Positions 1-6,341 are shown, counted from the stretch's first letter. The stretch: DNA of 8,057 nucleotides from Kineosporiaceae bacterium (GCA_027345905.1 DAIETC010000236.1:1-8057), one strand, 5' to 3'. Translations and numbers: made by a program. The notes: a model not told the origin generated them from the sequence alone.

Positions 1-462
1 CGGGATGAACTCGTAGAGGAAGTCGACCGCGCGCGGCAGCACGAGCCAGGCCATGCCCGCGCCGGCGAGGAACAGCGGCACGGCAGCGGCCAGGAACGCG
101 ATCGATGACCGGCGCTCCTTGCGGGTCAGGCCGGGGGTGATAAACGCCCACAGCTGGTACAGCCACAGTGGCGAGGCAAGCACCACCCCGATCACGATCG
201 AGGTCTGCACCTGCAGGTTGAACGCGCCCGCGACGCTGGAGAAGTTGATCGAGGCGGCGATGTCTCGCTTGCGCTGGATCTCGATGATCGGCCGGGCGGC
301 CGCCTCGAACAGCGGCTTGTACAAGAACCAGCCCACGATCGCGCCGATGCCGATGCCGATGGCCGAGCGTACGAACCGGGTGCGCAGCTCGCTCAGGTGG
401 GCGCGCAGCGGCATGCGGCCCTCGGGGTCGCGCTGGGTGCGGCGGCCTGCGGTCAGCGCCAT
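1..462 (-). CDS. tatC: Sec-independent (twin-arginine) translocase subunit TatC, N-terminal part
   Basis: TatC is the multi-spanning membrane receptor that binds twin-arginine signal peptides and recruits TatA to export folded proteins. The visible 154 residues start with a basic N-terminus and the TatC hallmark HLSELR (residues 22-27), whose Glu (E25) corresponds to a signal-peptide contact residue. A first membrane helix follows at about 30-48, then an extracytoplasmic loop, a second helix at about 87-108 (ASPLWLYQLWAFITPGL is a classic TatC stretch), the cytoplasmic KERR segment (113-118, E116) and a third helix at about 120-142. The gene runs off the left edge, so roughly the C-terminal half of a usual 250-300 residue TatC is missing. 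The start ATG at 462 has an in-frame stop just upstream (508-510) and a modest AAGG site. tatA lies 59 bases upstream, on the same strand. The assignment is secure. Confidence 0.96.
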   Translation of the reverse strand, partial: MALTAGRRTQRDPEGRMPLRAHLSELRTRFVRSAIGIGIGAIVGWFLYKPLFEAAARPIIEIQRKRDIAASINFSSVAGAFNLQVQTSIVIGVVLASPLWLYQLWAFITPGLTRKERRSSIAFLAAAVPLFLAGAGMAWLVLPRAVDFLYEFIP

Positions 463-521
463 GGATGCTTCGCCTTCAGGTGCGCGTCGGCGCTGCTGGC
501 GCAGCGTTCACCGGCGCAACC

Positions 522-821
522 TCACAGGCCGGGACGGCGCTCGTCGGCCGAGCGCACCGGCTCGGGTTCGCGCTGGGGTTGGGCGGCCGGCGCCGGGGGT
601 TGCGCGCTCGGGTCGCCCTGGCCGACGACCCGGCCTTCCAGCGGACCGGTGCCGGCCGGCGGGTCCTTGGGGTCGTCGTCCTGCATCGCCTTGACCTCGG
701 ACTTGAAGATCCGCAGCGAGCGGCCGAGGCCGCGTGCGGCCTCGGGAAGCTTCTTGCCGCCGAAGAGCACCAGGACGACGAGCAGCAGAACCAGCAGGTG
801 CCAGGGCTCGAGTGCGCGCAT
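522..821 (-). CDS. tatA: Twin-arginine translocase subunit TatA (TatA/E family)
   Basis: TatA oligomerises to form the protein-conducting element of the Tat pathway in the cytoplasmic membrane. The 99-residue product has the standard layout. A short N-terminus is followed by one hydrophobic helix (about residues 8-20, LLVLLLVVLVLF), the FG hinge (F20-G21) and an amphipathic basic helix (24-47, KKLPEAARGLGRSLRIFKSEVKAM). A Pro/Gln/Glu-rich, probably disordered tail completes it. The start at 821 is preceded by GAGAGGA at five bases. It sits just upstream of tatC, as in the mycobacterial tatA-tatC arrangement, and downstream of a small membrane-protein gene, so it is probably part of the long pafB-to-tatC transcript. 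TatA and TatB are hard to separate by sequence; the short length and actinobacterial context favour TatA. Confidence 0.95.
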   Translation of the reverse strand: MRALEPWHLLVLLLVVLVLFGGKKLPEAARGLGRSLRIFKSEVKAMQDDDPKDPPAGTGPLEGRVVGQGDPSAQPPAPAAQPQREPEPVRSADERRPGL

Positions 822-856
822 GAGGGTCCTCTCGTGGATGCCTTACCCGGCACATG

Positions 857-1111
857 CTACGCCCGCCGGTGCCGCCTGCCGCGGGATCGGCGTCCCAGCT
901 CGGGCTGCGCGCCGGGGTCCAGGAACACCGAGGAGGGCGCGCTGACCGCCTGCGGCCGGTGCAAGGCCGCCAGCGCGTCGGCGACCCGCCCGCCGCTGGC
1001 ACCGAGCTCGCGGCCCAGGGCCAGCACCTGGCGAAACAGCCGCCACCCCAGCAGCGCCAGTGTGGCAACGGCCGCGAGCAGCAGCAGCGCCCAGATCAGG
1101 ATCCACCACAC
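857..1111 (-). CDS. Small single-pass membrane protein of unknown function
   Basis: I do not recognise a family. The product (84 residues from the GTG at 1111) begins with a strongly hydrophobic segment (WWILIWALLLLAAVATLALLGW, about residues 2-23). An amphipathic stretch of about 25 residues follows (RLFRQVLALGRELGASGGRVADALAAL), then a Pro/Arg-rich basic tail ending RRSRGRRHRRA. This suggests a membrane-anchored protein with a short cytoplasmic helix, superficially TatA/TatB-like in layout but lacking the FG hinge. The GTG at 1111 is preferred because AGGG lies eight bases upstream; an in-frame GTG at 1120 would add three residues but has its purine run too close. It lies 26 bases after the zinc-ribbon gene and 35 bases before tatA on the same strand, so co-transcription is likely. 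The frame has stable coding character, but no homologue can be named from sequence. Confidence 0.68.
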   Translation of the reverse strand: MWWILIWALLLLAAVATLALLGWRLFRQVLALGRELGASGGRVADALAALHRPQAVSAPSSVFLDPGAQPELGRRSRGRRHRRA

Positions 1112-1137
1112 GCTCGGCACCCTAGCCCGAGGGGCGC

Positions 1138-1485
1138 TCAGTGGGCGACGCGGGCGCCGGGTCGCAAGCTGGTCAGGGCAGCCATGGGGTTGTCCGCGTG
1201 CTGCAGCCACAGCGCGAAGTCCAGCACGTCGTCATAGGCGACCGGGGGGCCCTCGTGGTCCTCCATGGCCTCGGCGGGAACCGTCCAGCGCTCGGCGGGA
1301 ACGCCGCCGGTCTGCAGCAGCGTGACCACGTCGGCGCCGGCCGGTTTGCGCACCTCGTCGCTGCAGGTGGAGCAGGTGAACGAGTAGTACGACCAGTCGG
1401 CGACCGTGCACACGACCAGCCGCACCTGAGCCGGGGTGAGCTCGACGTCCCCGCAACAGGGGCATGAAGCCTTGATAGTGGTCAT
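1138..1485 (-). CDS. Small zinc-ribbon-like protein of unknown function
   Basis: The product is 115 residues. It has two Cys pairs, C8-x2-C11 (CPCC) and C38-x2-C41 (CSTC), about 26 residues apart, the spacing of a zinc-ribbon knuckle pair; C10 and C26 are additional cysteines. Aromatic residues lie between the pairs (DWSYYSF, 30-36). The C-terminal half is acidic and helical (YDDVLDFALWLQ). Metal binding is inferred from the Cys pattern alone. The start ATG at 1485 is well supported by AAGGAGG nine bases upstream, the strongest ribosome site in this block. It follows pafC after a 100-base gap, which could hold its own weak promoter (TAAGGT at 1567-1562), and precedes the small membrane-protein gene. 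No enzymatic residues are apparent, so a nucleic-acid- or protein-binding role is only a guess. Confidence 0.82.
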   Translation of the reverse strand: MTTIKASCPCCGDVELTPAQVRLVVCTVADWSYYSFTCSTCSDEVRKPAGADVVTLLQTGGVPAERWTVPAEAMEDHEGPPVAYDDVLDFALWLQHADNPMAALTSLRPGARVAH

Positions 1486-1585
1486 CTCGCTCGCCTCCTT
1501 GGCTGCCGGCGGGCCGGGCCCGTCGTTGCTTGCCCCACAGGACTCGGCAGACGAGGCGTCGACCTTAACTGCCGCAAGGCGTTTG

Positions 1586-2551
1586 CTATGGCGCGATGTC
1601 GTACGCGGCCAGCGCGGCGCGGGCGGCCGCGGCGACGTCGTCCGCGAGCTCGCAGGGGTCGACGACGCGCGCCGCCCCGCCAAGGCGCAGCACCAGCTGG
1701 CGCAGCCACGCGGTGTCGGCGGTGCGCAGCCGCACCAGCAGCGAGCCGTCGTCGCGCTCCTGCACGCTCTCGACCGGGTAGTAGTCGACCACCCAGCGCG
1801 CGTGCGCCGCGACCCGCAGCGTGACCAGGGTGTCGTTCGGGCCGGGCGCGAACAGGCCCGCGCTGAGGTCACGGGAGCGAGCGGTCGCCGGCGGCGAACC
1901 CTCGACGTCGAGCACCCGGACGCCGACCACCCGGTCGAGCCGGAACATCCGCACCGCCTCGGCACGGTGGCACCAGCCCTCGAGGTACCAGTGGCCCTCG
2001 ACGTGCAGCAGCCGCATCGGGTCGACGTCACGTTCGGTGGTCTCGTCGCGGTGCGGGACGAGGTACCCCAGGTGCAGCCGACGCTTGTGCCGCAACGCGT
2101 CCTCGCAGGCCCGCACCACGGTGGCGTCGGAGTCCTGCGGCAGCTCGACGCGCACGCGTGCGGCGCCGGCCGCCGCCGCGCCGGCCGCCGCCTCCAGCTT
2201 GGCCAGAGCCCTGCTGACCGCGTCCCGGTCACCCAGGCCCGGGACGTCGGCCAGCGCCCGCAGCGCCACGATCAGCGCGAGCGCCTCGTCCACGCCCAGG
2301 CGCAGCGGACGCGAGATGGCGTCGGCGTTCGCGAGGTAGACCACGCCGTTCTCCCAGTCGGCCTCGATCAGGTCGTCGGGCAGATGACCGGGCAGTCCGC
2401 AGACGAACAGCAGCTCGAGGTCCTTGACCAGCTGGGCCTGGTCGATGCCGAACTCGGCGGCGGCCTCCTCCAACGGCACTCCCTGGTGGGCCAGCAACCA
2501 GGGCACCATGGCCAACAGTCGCGACAACCGGTCGGTGGCGCTCTCGTTCAC
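1586..2551 (-). CDS. pafC: WYL-domain transcriptional regulator PafC
   Basis: PafC partners PafB; in mycobacteria the pair activates a large part of the RecA-independent DNA-damage response. Its name comes from the locus, not from a role in pupylation. The 321-residue product has an N-terminal winged helix-turn-helix region (about 5-75, DRLSRLLAMVPWLLAHQGVP), a helical linker (80-125), a WYL domain (about 145-220) and a C-terminal WCX-type domain (235-318). The diagnostic WYL triplet is at residues 188-190 in GHWYLEGWCHR, followed by RMFRLDRVVGV. The GTG start at 2551 overlaps the pafB stop as GTGA, with GGAGGGG just upstream, so translation is probably coupled to pafB and yields matched amounts of the two subunits. 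Length and domain order are normal for the family. In some actinobacteria pafB and pafC are fused; here they are separate. Confidence 0.95.
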   Translation of the reverse strand: MNESATDRLSRLLAMVPWLLAHQGVPLEEAAAEFGIDQAQLVKDLELLFVCGLPGHLPDDLIEADWENGVVYLANADAISRPLRLGVDEALALIVALRALADVPGLGDRDAVSRALAKLEAAAGAAAAGAARVRVELPQDSDATVVRACEDALRHKRRLHLGYLVPHRDETTERDVDPMRLLHVEGHWYLEGWCHRAEAVRMFRLDRVVGVRVLDVEGSPPATARSRDLSAGLFAPGPNDTLVTLRVAAHARWVVDYYPVESVQERDDGSLLVRLRTADTAWLRQLVLRLGGAARVVDPCELADDVAAAARAALAAYDIAP

Positions 2552-3540
2552 GGCCCCTCCGCTGCGGCCAGCACCGCACGTAGCCGGCGCACGACCGCCT
2601 CGCGCAGCGCCGGTGGTTCGAGGGCGACGGCGCTCGCGCCGTGGGTGAGCAGCTCTTCGGCGAGCGCCTCCAGGTCGTCGTACTCCAGGTCCAGCTCGTG
2701 CCAGCCCTGCCCCGCGGCGTGCACGGCCCTGGCGCGGTGCCGCAGCAGCTGACTGGCGCCCTCGCGCACGCGCACCCGGGCCTGGGCGCTCTGCGTGTCG
2801 CCAGCACCGCCCTCGAGGACCGGGGCCGGTGCCCCATCGGGGATGACGTACTCCCCCGGCTTGCCTGCGGCCCGCACCTGGCCCTCGACCCGCGAGAGCC
2901 GGAACATCCGCGGCGCACCCCGGTCGCGGTCGTACCCGGCGAGGTACCACCGGCCCCGCCAGTTGGCGACCGCCCACGGCTCGACGGTGCGCAGCGCCAC
3001 CTGGCCGGTGCTGGCGGTGCGGTAGGTGAACCGGACCGGCACCCGGTCGCGCACCGCCGCCCACAACGCCTCGAACGCCGGCTCGGCGGTCAGCACCCGC
3101 GGTTCCAGGCCGATCAGCGAGCCGTCGTCCTGGGGAGCGCCCAGCGCCTTGAGCTTGGTCAACGCGCGGGCGGCGGGCCCGGCCAGGCTCGCCTGCTGCC
3201 ACACCCGTGAGGCCAGGCCCACTACCGCCAGCTCGTCGGGCTCCAGGTGCACGTCCGGCAGGGCGTAGGCCTCGCGGTCGACGCGGTAGCCCTGTTCGTC
3301 CCCGAACAACGCATCCTGCGAGCTGGTCACCAACGGGATACCCAGCTCGCGCAGCTCGTCCTTGTCGCGCTCGAACATCCGCTCGAAGGCCTCGGTCGAT
3401 CCGGTCGGATCCGTTGAGGCGGACTCGCTGCCGGCATACTGCGGGACCGCCTGGCGGATCTGGCTCTTGGTCAGCGGCCGGCGGGTGCTGAGCAGGCAGA
3501 TCACCAGGTTCAGCAAGCGTTCGGTCTTGGCTGCCGACAT
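2548..3540 (-). CDS. pafB: WYL-domain transcriptional regulator PafB
   Basis: PafB is the other subunit of the PafBC activator. The 330-residue product starts with a helix-turn-helix domain (about 5-92, ERLLNLVICLLSTRRPLT) and carries the PafB signature FERMFERDKDELRELGIPL (52-70). The WYL domain spans about 155-230, with WYL at 198-200 in GRWYLAGYDRDRGAPRMFRL, and the C-terminal WCX-type domain about 250-327. The WYL domain is thought to sense nucleic-acid signals. ATG 3540 is chosen because GGAGGG precedes it at a four-base spacing and because the protein then begins MSAAKTERLL, as other PafB proteins do; the frame is open to 3645, but that extension looks non-native. A Ser/Thr-rich stretch (about 36-49) lengthens the wing region by several residues relative to the mycobacterial protein as I recall it. 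It is first in the block running to tatC. Confidence 0.95.
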   Translation of the reverse strand: MSAAKTERLLNLVICLLSTRRPLTKSQIRQAVPQYAGSESASTDPTGSTEAFERMFERDKDELRELGIPLVTSSQDALFGDEQGYRVDREAYALPDVHLEPDELAVVGLASRVWQQASLAGPAARALTKLKALGAPQDDGSLIGLEPRVLTAEPAFEALWAAVRDRVPVRFTYRTASTGQVALRTVEPWAVANWRGRWYLAGYDRDRGAPRMFRLSRVEGQVRAAGKPGEYVIPDGAPAPVLEGGAGDTQSAQARVRVREGASQLLRHRARAVHAAGQGWHELDLEYDDLEALAEELLTHGASAVALEPPALREAVVRRLRAVLAAAEGP

Positions 3541-3604
3541 CTCGCCCTCCCTGGGCGGCGACGCTACCGGACCGCCCGGGCCCTTCGTGCGTAGGCTCGC
3601 GCGG
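3541..3604. promoter_or_regulatory. Divergent promoter region between pafB and the DUF3866 gene
   Basis: This 64-base spacer has to hold the start signals of two divergent genes. On the plus strand TAGGCT (3592-3597) fits the actinobacterial -10 consensus TAnnnT and ends seven bases before the GTG at 3605, which would give a leaderless mRNA. On the minus strand TAGCGT (3566-3561) also fits and would leave an untranslated leader of about a dozen bases containing the GGAGGG site of pafB. No convincing -35 hexamer is visible for either. The PafBC-type motif (TTGTCRGTG-N8-TAnnnT) is not present. Both calls rest on hexamers only. Confidence 0.45.
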
Positions 3605-4708
3605 GTGGACGACTCCCCCGCGCTAGTGCGCTGGCGCTCGGGCACCGTGACCGGGCTCGGGCGGCGCTGGCCGGGCGCGCTAGAGCTGACCGTGCGCGTT
3701 CAGGGCCCGGACGCCGCGCACGACCTGCCCGCGCTGGCTTACCCGCGCCTGGTCGGCGACCCGGTCGTGGGCGACCGGGTGCTGGTCACCGTCGACGCGC
3801 TGGCCCAGGATCTGGGCACCGGCGGCTACGCGATGGTCGCTGCCCTGCCGGACCGGCTGCCACCCGACGGCCCAGCCGGCCCCGGGCACCTGGTCAAGGC
3901 CCGCTACACCCCCCTGCAGCCCGTGGTCCTGGGCGTCGACGAGCAGGAGTCCGCGCACCACGGCGTGCTGCGGGCCGCCGACGGCCTGGACGCCATGCCG
4001 GTAGTGGCCGCCGACCTGCACTCCTCCCTGCCCGCGGTGCTGGCCGGCGTCCGGTCGCTGACGCCGCAGGCCCGGGTGGCCTACCTGATGAGCGACGGCG
4101 GCGCGCTGGCAGCGTGGTTCTCGCGCACGCTGGCCGGCCTGCGCGCCGCCGACTGGCTCGTCGGGTCGATCAGCGTCGGGCAGGCCTTCGGGGGCGACCT
4201 GGAGGCGGTGACTGTGCACAGCGGGCTACTGGCCGCCAGGCACGTGCTGCGCGCGGACCTGGCGGTCGTGATCCAGGGGCCGGGCAACCTGGGCACCGAC
4301 ACCCCGTGGGGGTTCTCGGGGGTGGCCTGCGGCGATGCGGTGAACGCGACGGCGATCCTGGGCGGGCGGGCGGTGGCGGCGCTGCGGATCTCCCAGGTCG
4401 ACCCGCGTGAGCGGCACCGCGGGATCTCCCACCACAGCCTCACCGCCTACGGGCGGGTCGCCCTGGCGCCGGCCGACGTCGTGGTGCCGGCGCTGCCCGG
4501 GGACTTCGGGGACGTCGTCCGCGAGCAGGCCCGCACCCTGGGCGCTCGGCACCGCCTGGTGCACGTGCCGCTCGACGGCCTGGACGCCGCCCTGCGCAGC
4601 ACCCCGGTGCCCCTGTCGAGCATGGGCCGGCGCCTGGACGACGACCCCGCCGCGTTTCTGGCCGCCGCCGCAGCCGGCCGGCACGCCGCCAGCCTGCTGG
4701 CGTCCTGA
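3605..4708 (+). CDS. DUF3866 family protein
   Basis: The 367-residue product matches what I recall of the DUF3866 family, whose function is unknown. It opens with VRWRSGTVTGLGRRWPGA (about 8-25) and then a short beta-rich domain (VVGDRVLVTVDALAQDLGTGGYAMV, 54-78). The main alpha/beta domain has alternating hydrophobic strands, including RVAYLMSDGGALAAW (157-171), VGSISVGQAFGGDLEAVTVHSGL (186-208) and the Gly-rich VVIQGPGNLGTDTPWGFSGV (221-240), which may bind a phosphate or nucleotide; this is inference. HRGISHHSLTAYGR (271-284) carries a His cluster. No signal peptide or membrane helix is seen, so it is probably cytoplasmic. The GTG at 3605 has no ribosome-binding site but lies seven bases after a -10-like hexamer, as in leaderless genes; GTG 3626 is an alternative. 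It is the only plus-strand gene, divergent from pafB and ending three bases from the FKBP stop. Confidence 0.88.
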   Translation: MDDSPALVRWRSGTVTGLGRRWPGALELTVRVQGPDAAHDLPALAYPRLVGDPVVGDRVLVTVDALAQDLGTGGYAMVAALPDRLPPDGPAGPGHLVKARYTPLQPVVLGVDEQESAHHGVLRAADGLDAMPVVAADLHSSLPAVLAGVRSLTPQARVAYLMSDGGALAAWFSRTLAGLRAADWLVGSISVGQAFGGDLEAVTVHSGLLAARHVLRADLAVVIQGPGNLGTDTPWGFSGVACGDAVNATAILGGRAVAALRISQVDPRERHRGISHHSLTAYGRVALAPADVVVPALPGDFGDVVREQARTLGARHRLVHVPLDGLDAALRSTPVPLSSMGRRLDDDPAAFLAAAAAGRHAASLLAS

Positions 4709-4711
4709 CCC

Positions 4712-5092
4712 TCAGCCGACCTCGACGAGGTCGACGACGAAGATCAGGGTCTCGCCACCCTTGATCGCGCTGCCAGCGCCGCGCTCGCCGTACCCCAGGT
4801 GCGGCGGGATCGTGATCGTGCGCCGGCCGCCGACCCGCATGCCCACCAGCCCCTGGTCCCAGCCGGTGATGACCTGGCCGACGCCGAGGGTGAACCGCAG
4901 GGGCTCGCCGCGGTCCCAGCTGGCGTCGAACTGCTCGCCGGTGGAGTGCGCCACCCCGACGTAGTGCGCGAGCACGGTGCTGCCCGCCGTGGCCGGCGCC
5001 CCGTCGCCGACGATGTCGTCGACGACCACCAGCTCACTCGGCGGCGCCTCGCCCGGGAAGTCGACCTCGGGCTTGCTGCGGTCCATGGCCAT
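4712..5092 (-). CDS. FKBP-type peptidyl-prolyl cis-trans isomerase, cytoplasmic
   Basis: This 126-residue single-domain FKBP should catalyse cis-trans isomerisation of prolyl bonds during protein folding. It has no signal peptide or lipobox, so it is probably cytoplasmic. After a short polar N-terminus (1-20) the FKBP fold covers 21-125. All the canonical pocket residues are present: Y44 (HYVG), F55-D56 (QFDAS), F67 (RFTLG), V74-I75 (GQVITGW), W78, Y101 (LGYGERG) and F118 (LIFVVDL). Activity is therefore expected. The start ATG at 5092 follows GAAGGGG at five bases; an in-frame ATG two codons later (5086) is possible. It lies 24 bases downstream of the FKBP lipoprotein on the same strand, so the two are very likely co-transcribed. 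Its stop is three bases from the end of the convergent DUF3866 gene, leaving no room for a dedicated terminator. Confidence 0.94.
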   Translation of the reverse strand: MAMDRSKPEVDFPGEAPPSELVVVDDIVGDGAPATAGSTVLAHYVGVAHSTGEQFDASWDRGEPLRFTLGVGQVITGWDQGLVGMRVGGRRTITIPPHLGYGERGAGSAIKGGETLIFVVDLVEVG

Positions 5093-5116
5093 GGTGACCC
5101 CTTCGTCGTGTGAAGC

Positions 5117-6106
5117 TCAGCTGGCGGCGAGGATGTCGACGACGAAGACGATCGTGTCGGTGCCCTTGATCCCGGCCTGGGCGTTGCCGGCCGTGCCGTA
5201 GCCCTGGCTCGGCGGCAGCACGAGCAGCACCCGGCTGCCCACGGTCTGCCCGACGATGCCCTTGTCGAAGCCGGGCACCAGCCCGCCGACCCCGATCGCC
5301 ACGTCCAGCTTGTTTCCGGAGACGAACGAGGAGTCGAACACCTTGCCGGTGGCGTAGACCGCTCCGACGTACGCCGCGGTGATGGTCTGGCCGCGCTTGA
5401 CGACCGGGCCGTTGCCCTTGATCAGCGGCTGCACGACGAGCTTGGTGGGCGGCTTGGTCTTCGGCATCGTGATCACCGGAACGCCCTTGGCGTCCTCCTT
5501 CACGCTCGGCAGGCCGGGCGGCGGCTTGACGGCCGTGCCCTGCGGCTTGCTCAGCGGGGTCACCGCGGACTTGAAGTCCAGCACGAAGATCAGCGAGTCG
5601 TTCGGGCCAAAGCCCAGCTGGGGGTTGCCTGCGCCCCCCGCGAACCCGTCCTTGGGGGCGATGCCCACCAGCACCCGCGAGCCGATCTTCTGCCCGATCA
5701 TCGCGTTGGCCAGGCCGGGCATCAGCTGCCCGGGGTCGGCGACGAAGGCGGCCGGGGCCTTGCCGAACGTCGTGTCGGCGACCTTGTCGTCCTTGCCGTT
5801 GACCAGCACGTAGTTCAGGGTCACCTCCTGACCCTTAGTGATCGTCGCCCCGCTGCCCGCGCTGATCACCCGGGTTCCGGACGACGACAGCTGGGTCGGC
5901 GTGCTGGCCAGGGTGATCGTCGTCTTGGCTCCGGGCGCGCCGGCCACCTTGATCTTCGCCAGGGCGGCAGCGGCGGGGACACCGACCGGTGCGGTCGTCG
6001 TCCCCGCGCTGGCGCTCGTCGGGGTGGCCTTCTGGCTGGCGCAGCCGGTGAGGAGCAGAGCGGGCACGGCGAGCAGCGCAACGGCACGCGGCAGGAGACG
6101 GGGCAC
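5117..6106 (-). CDS. Lipoprotein with two tandem FKBP-type prolyl isomerase domains
   Basis: The 329-residue product has a lipoprotein signal peptide: basic MPRLLPR, a hydrophobic core (8-19) and the lipobox LLTGC, with C22 as the lipidated residue. It is therefore probably anchored on the outer face of the membrane. A Thr/Ala-rich linker (23-60) leads to a first FKBP-like domain (about 65-178) and a Pro-rich linker (183-222), then a second FKBP domain (about 223-327). The second keeps Y246, F257-D258, Y303 and F321 but has F280 where the usual pocket Trp stands and V269 for a pocket Phe. The first is more degenerate: A110-D111 replaces FD and F155 replaces the pocket Tyr, so it may be non-catalytic. 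The start is GTG 6106, with AAAGG eight bases upstream. The gene is followed at 24 bases by the cytoplasmic FKBP. It probably folds secreted proteins. Confidence 0.92.
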   Translation of the reverse strand: MPRLLPRAVALLAVPALLLTGCASQKATPTSASAGTTTAPVGVPAAAALAKIKVAGAPGAKTTITLASTPTQLSSSGTRVISAGSGATITKGQEVTLNYVLVNGKDDKVADTTFGKAPAAFVADPGQLMPGLANAMIGQKIGSRVLVGIAPKDGFAGGAGNPQLGFGPNDSLIFVLDFKSAVTPLSKPQGTAVKPPPGLPSVKEDAKGVPVITMPKTKPPTKLVVQPLIKGNGPVVKRGQTITAAYVGAVYATGKVFDSSFVSGNKLDVAIGVGGLVPGFDKGIVGQTVGSRVLLVLPPSQGYGTAGNAQAGIKGTDTIVFVVDILAAS

Positions 6107-6141
6107 GAAGAGACCTTTGCTGGGGATCGGAAGGACGACTC

Positions 6142-6147
6142 ACCCTA
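6142..6147 (-). promoter_or_regulatory. Candidate -10 element for the FKBP pair
   Basis: TAGGGT on the minus strand fits the actinobacterial TAnnnT -10 consensus. It would start transcription near 6135, giving a leader of about 29 bases that contains the AAAGG site of the FKBP lipoprotein gene. A clear -35 hexamer is not seen. This would let the FKBP pair be expressed independently of pafA, 232 bases upstream. Confidence 0.4.
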
Positions 6148-6201
6148 ACCCGACACCCTGGCAGTCTCCGCAGCCGCGGATCGGCGCCCCCGCCCGGTCC
6201 C

Positions 6202-6266
6202 ACGCCGAGAGCGCAAGTTTTGGGCACCCAAGCGTCGAAAGTGCCCAGAATTTGCACTCTCGATGC
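6202..6266. repeat. 65-base palindromic repeat, copy A (downstream of pafA)
   Basis: A 22-base left arm (6206-6227, starting CGAGAGCGCA and ending GGGCAC) is complementary to the right arm 6241-6262 (GTGCCC...CTCTCG) around a 13-base loop. Nineteen pairs are Watson-Crick. 6217-6251 and 6220-6248 are G-U on plus-strand RNA, and 6212-6256 is C/A on that strand, or G-U on the other. A copy of exactly the same length lies at 7870-7934, with about 44 of 65 positions identical by hand count. There is no U-tract. It stands 72 bases beyond the pafA stop, so it may act as a 3' stabilising or terminating hairpin. A dispersed REP-like repeat is the likeliest class. Confidence 0.8.
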
Positions 6267-6290
6267 AGCGGACGCCGGACGCGGGGCCCG

Positions 6291-6341
6291 CAGCGACACG
6301 GGACTCACAGCGACACGGGACTCACAGGGGCGCGGTGCTCA
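6291..6341. repeat. 17-base tandem repeat abutting the pafA stop codon
   Basis: Two perfect units of cagcgacacgggactca occupy 6291-6307 and 6308-6324. A third, degenerate unit (6325-6341, 12 of 17 matches by hand) ends exactly on the tca that is the pafA stop codon on the minus strand. Read in the pafA direction each unit begins TGAG, so the array looks like a duplicated tail of the gene end. It adds in-frame-like TGA triplets, but the 17-base period puts them in different frames. Function unknown; replication slippage is the simplest origin. Confidence 0.75.

Noticed and set aside
53..1325. Overlapping plus-strand frames across the tatC-tatA region
   Set aside because: They are low-complexity Arg/Ala/Pro translations without start signals, and TatC, TatA and the zinc-ribbon protein on the other strand explain the region.
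1436..2752. Long plus-strand open frame opposite pafC and pafB
   Set aside because: The composition (HQQRAVVAL, QRDQGVV type segments) is typical of antisense translation of GC-rich genes, and both minus-strand genes have clear WYL domains.
3541..3604. PafBC-type (RecA-independent) promoter motif upstream of pafB or the DUF3866 gene
   Set aside because: No TTGTCRGTG-like sequence at the required spacing from a TAnnnT hexamer is present on either strand.
6202..6266. Intrinsic terminator of the classical stem plus U-tract type
   Set aside because: The stem is strong, but neither strand has a run of Ts after it, so it is called a repeat with a possible terminator role only.
6202..6266. Miniature transposon with target-site duplications at the palindromes
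   Set aside because: The bases flanking the two copies show no convincing direct duplications, so mobility cannot be claimed from this window.
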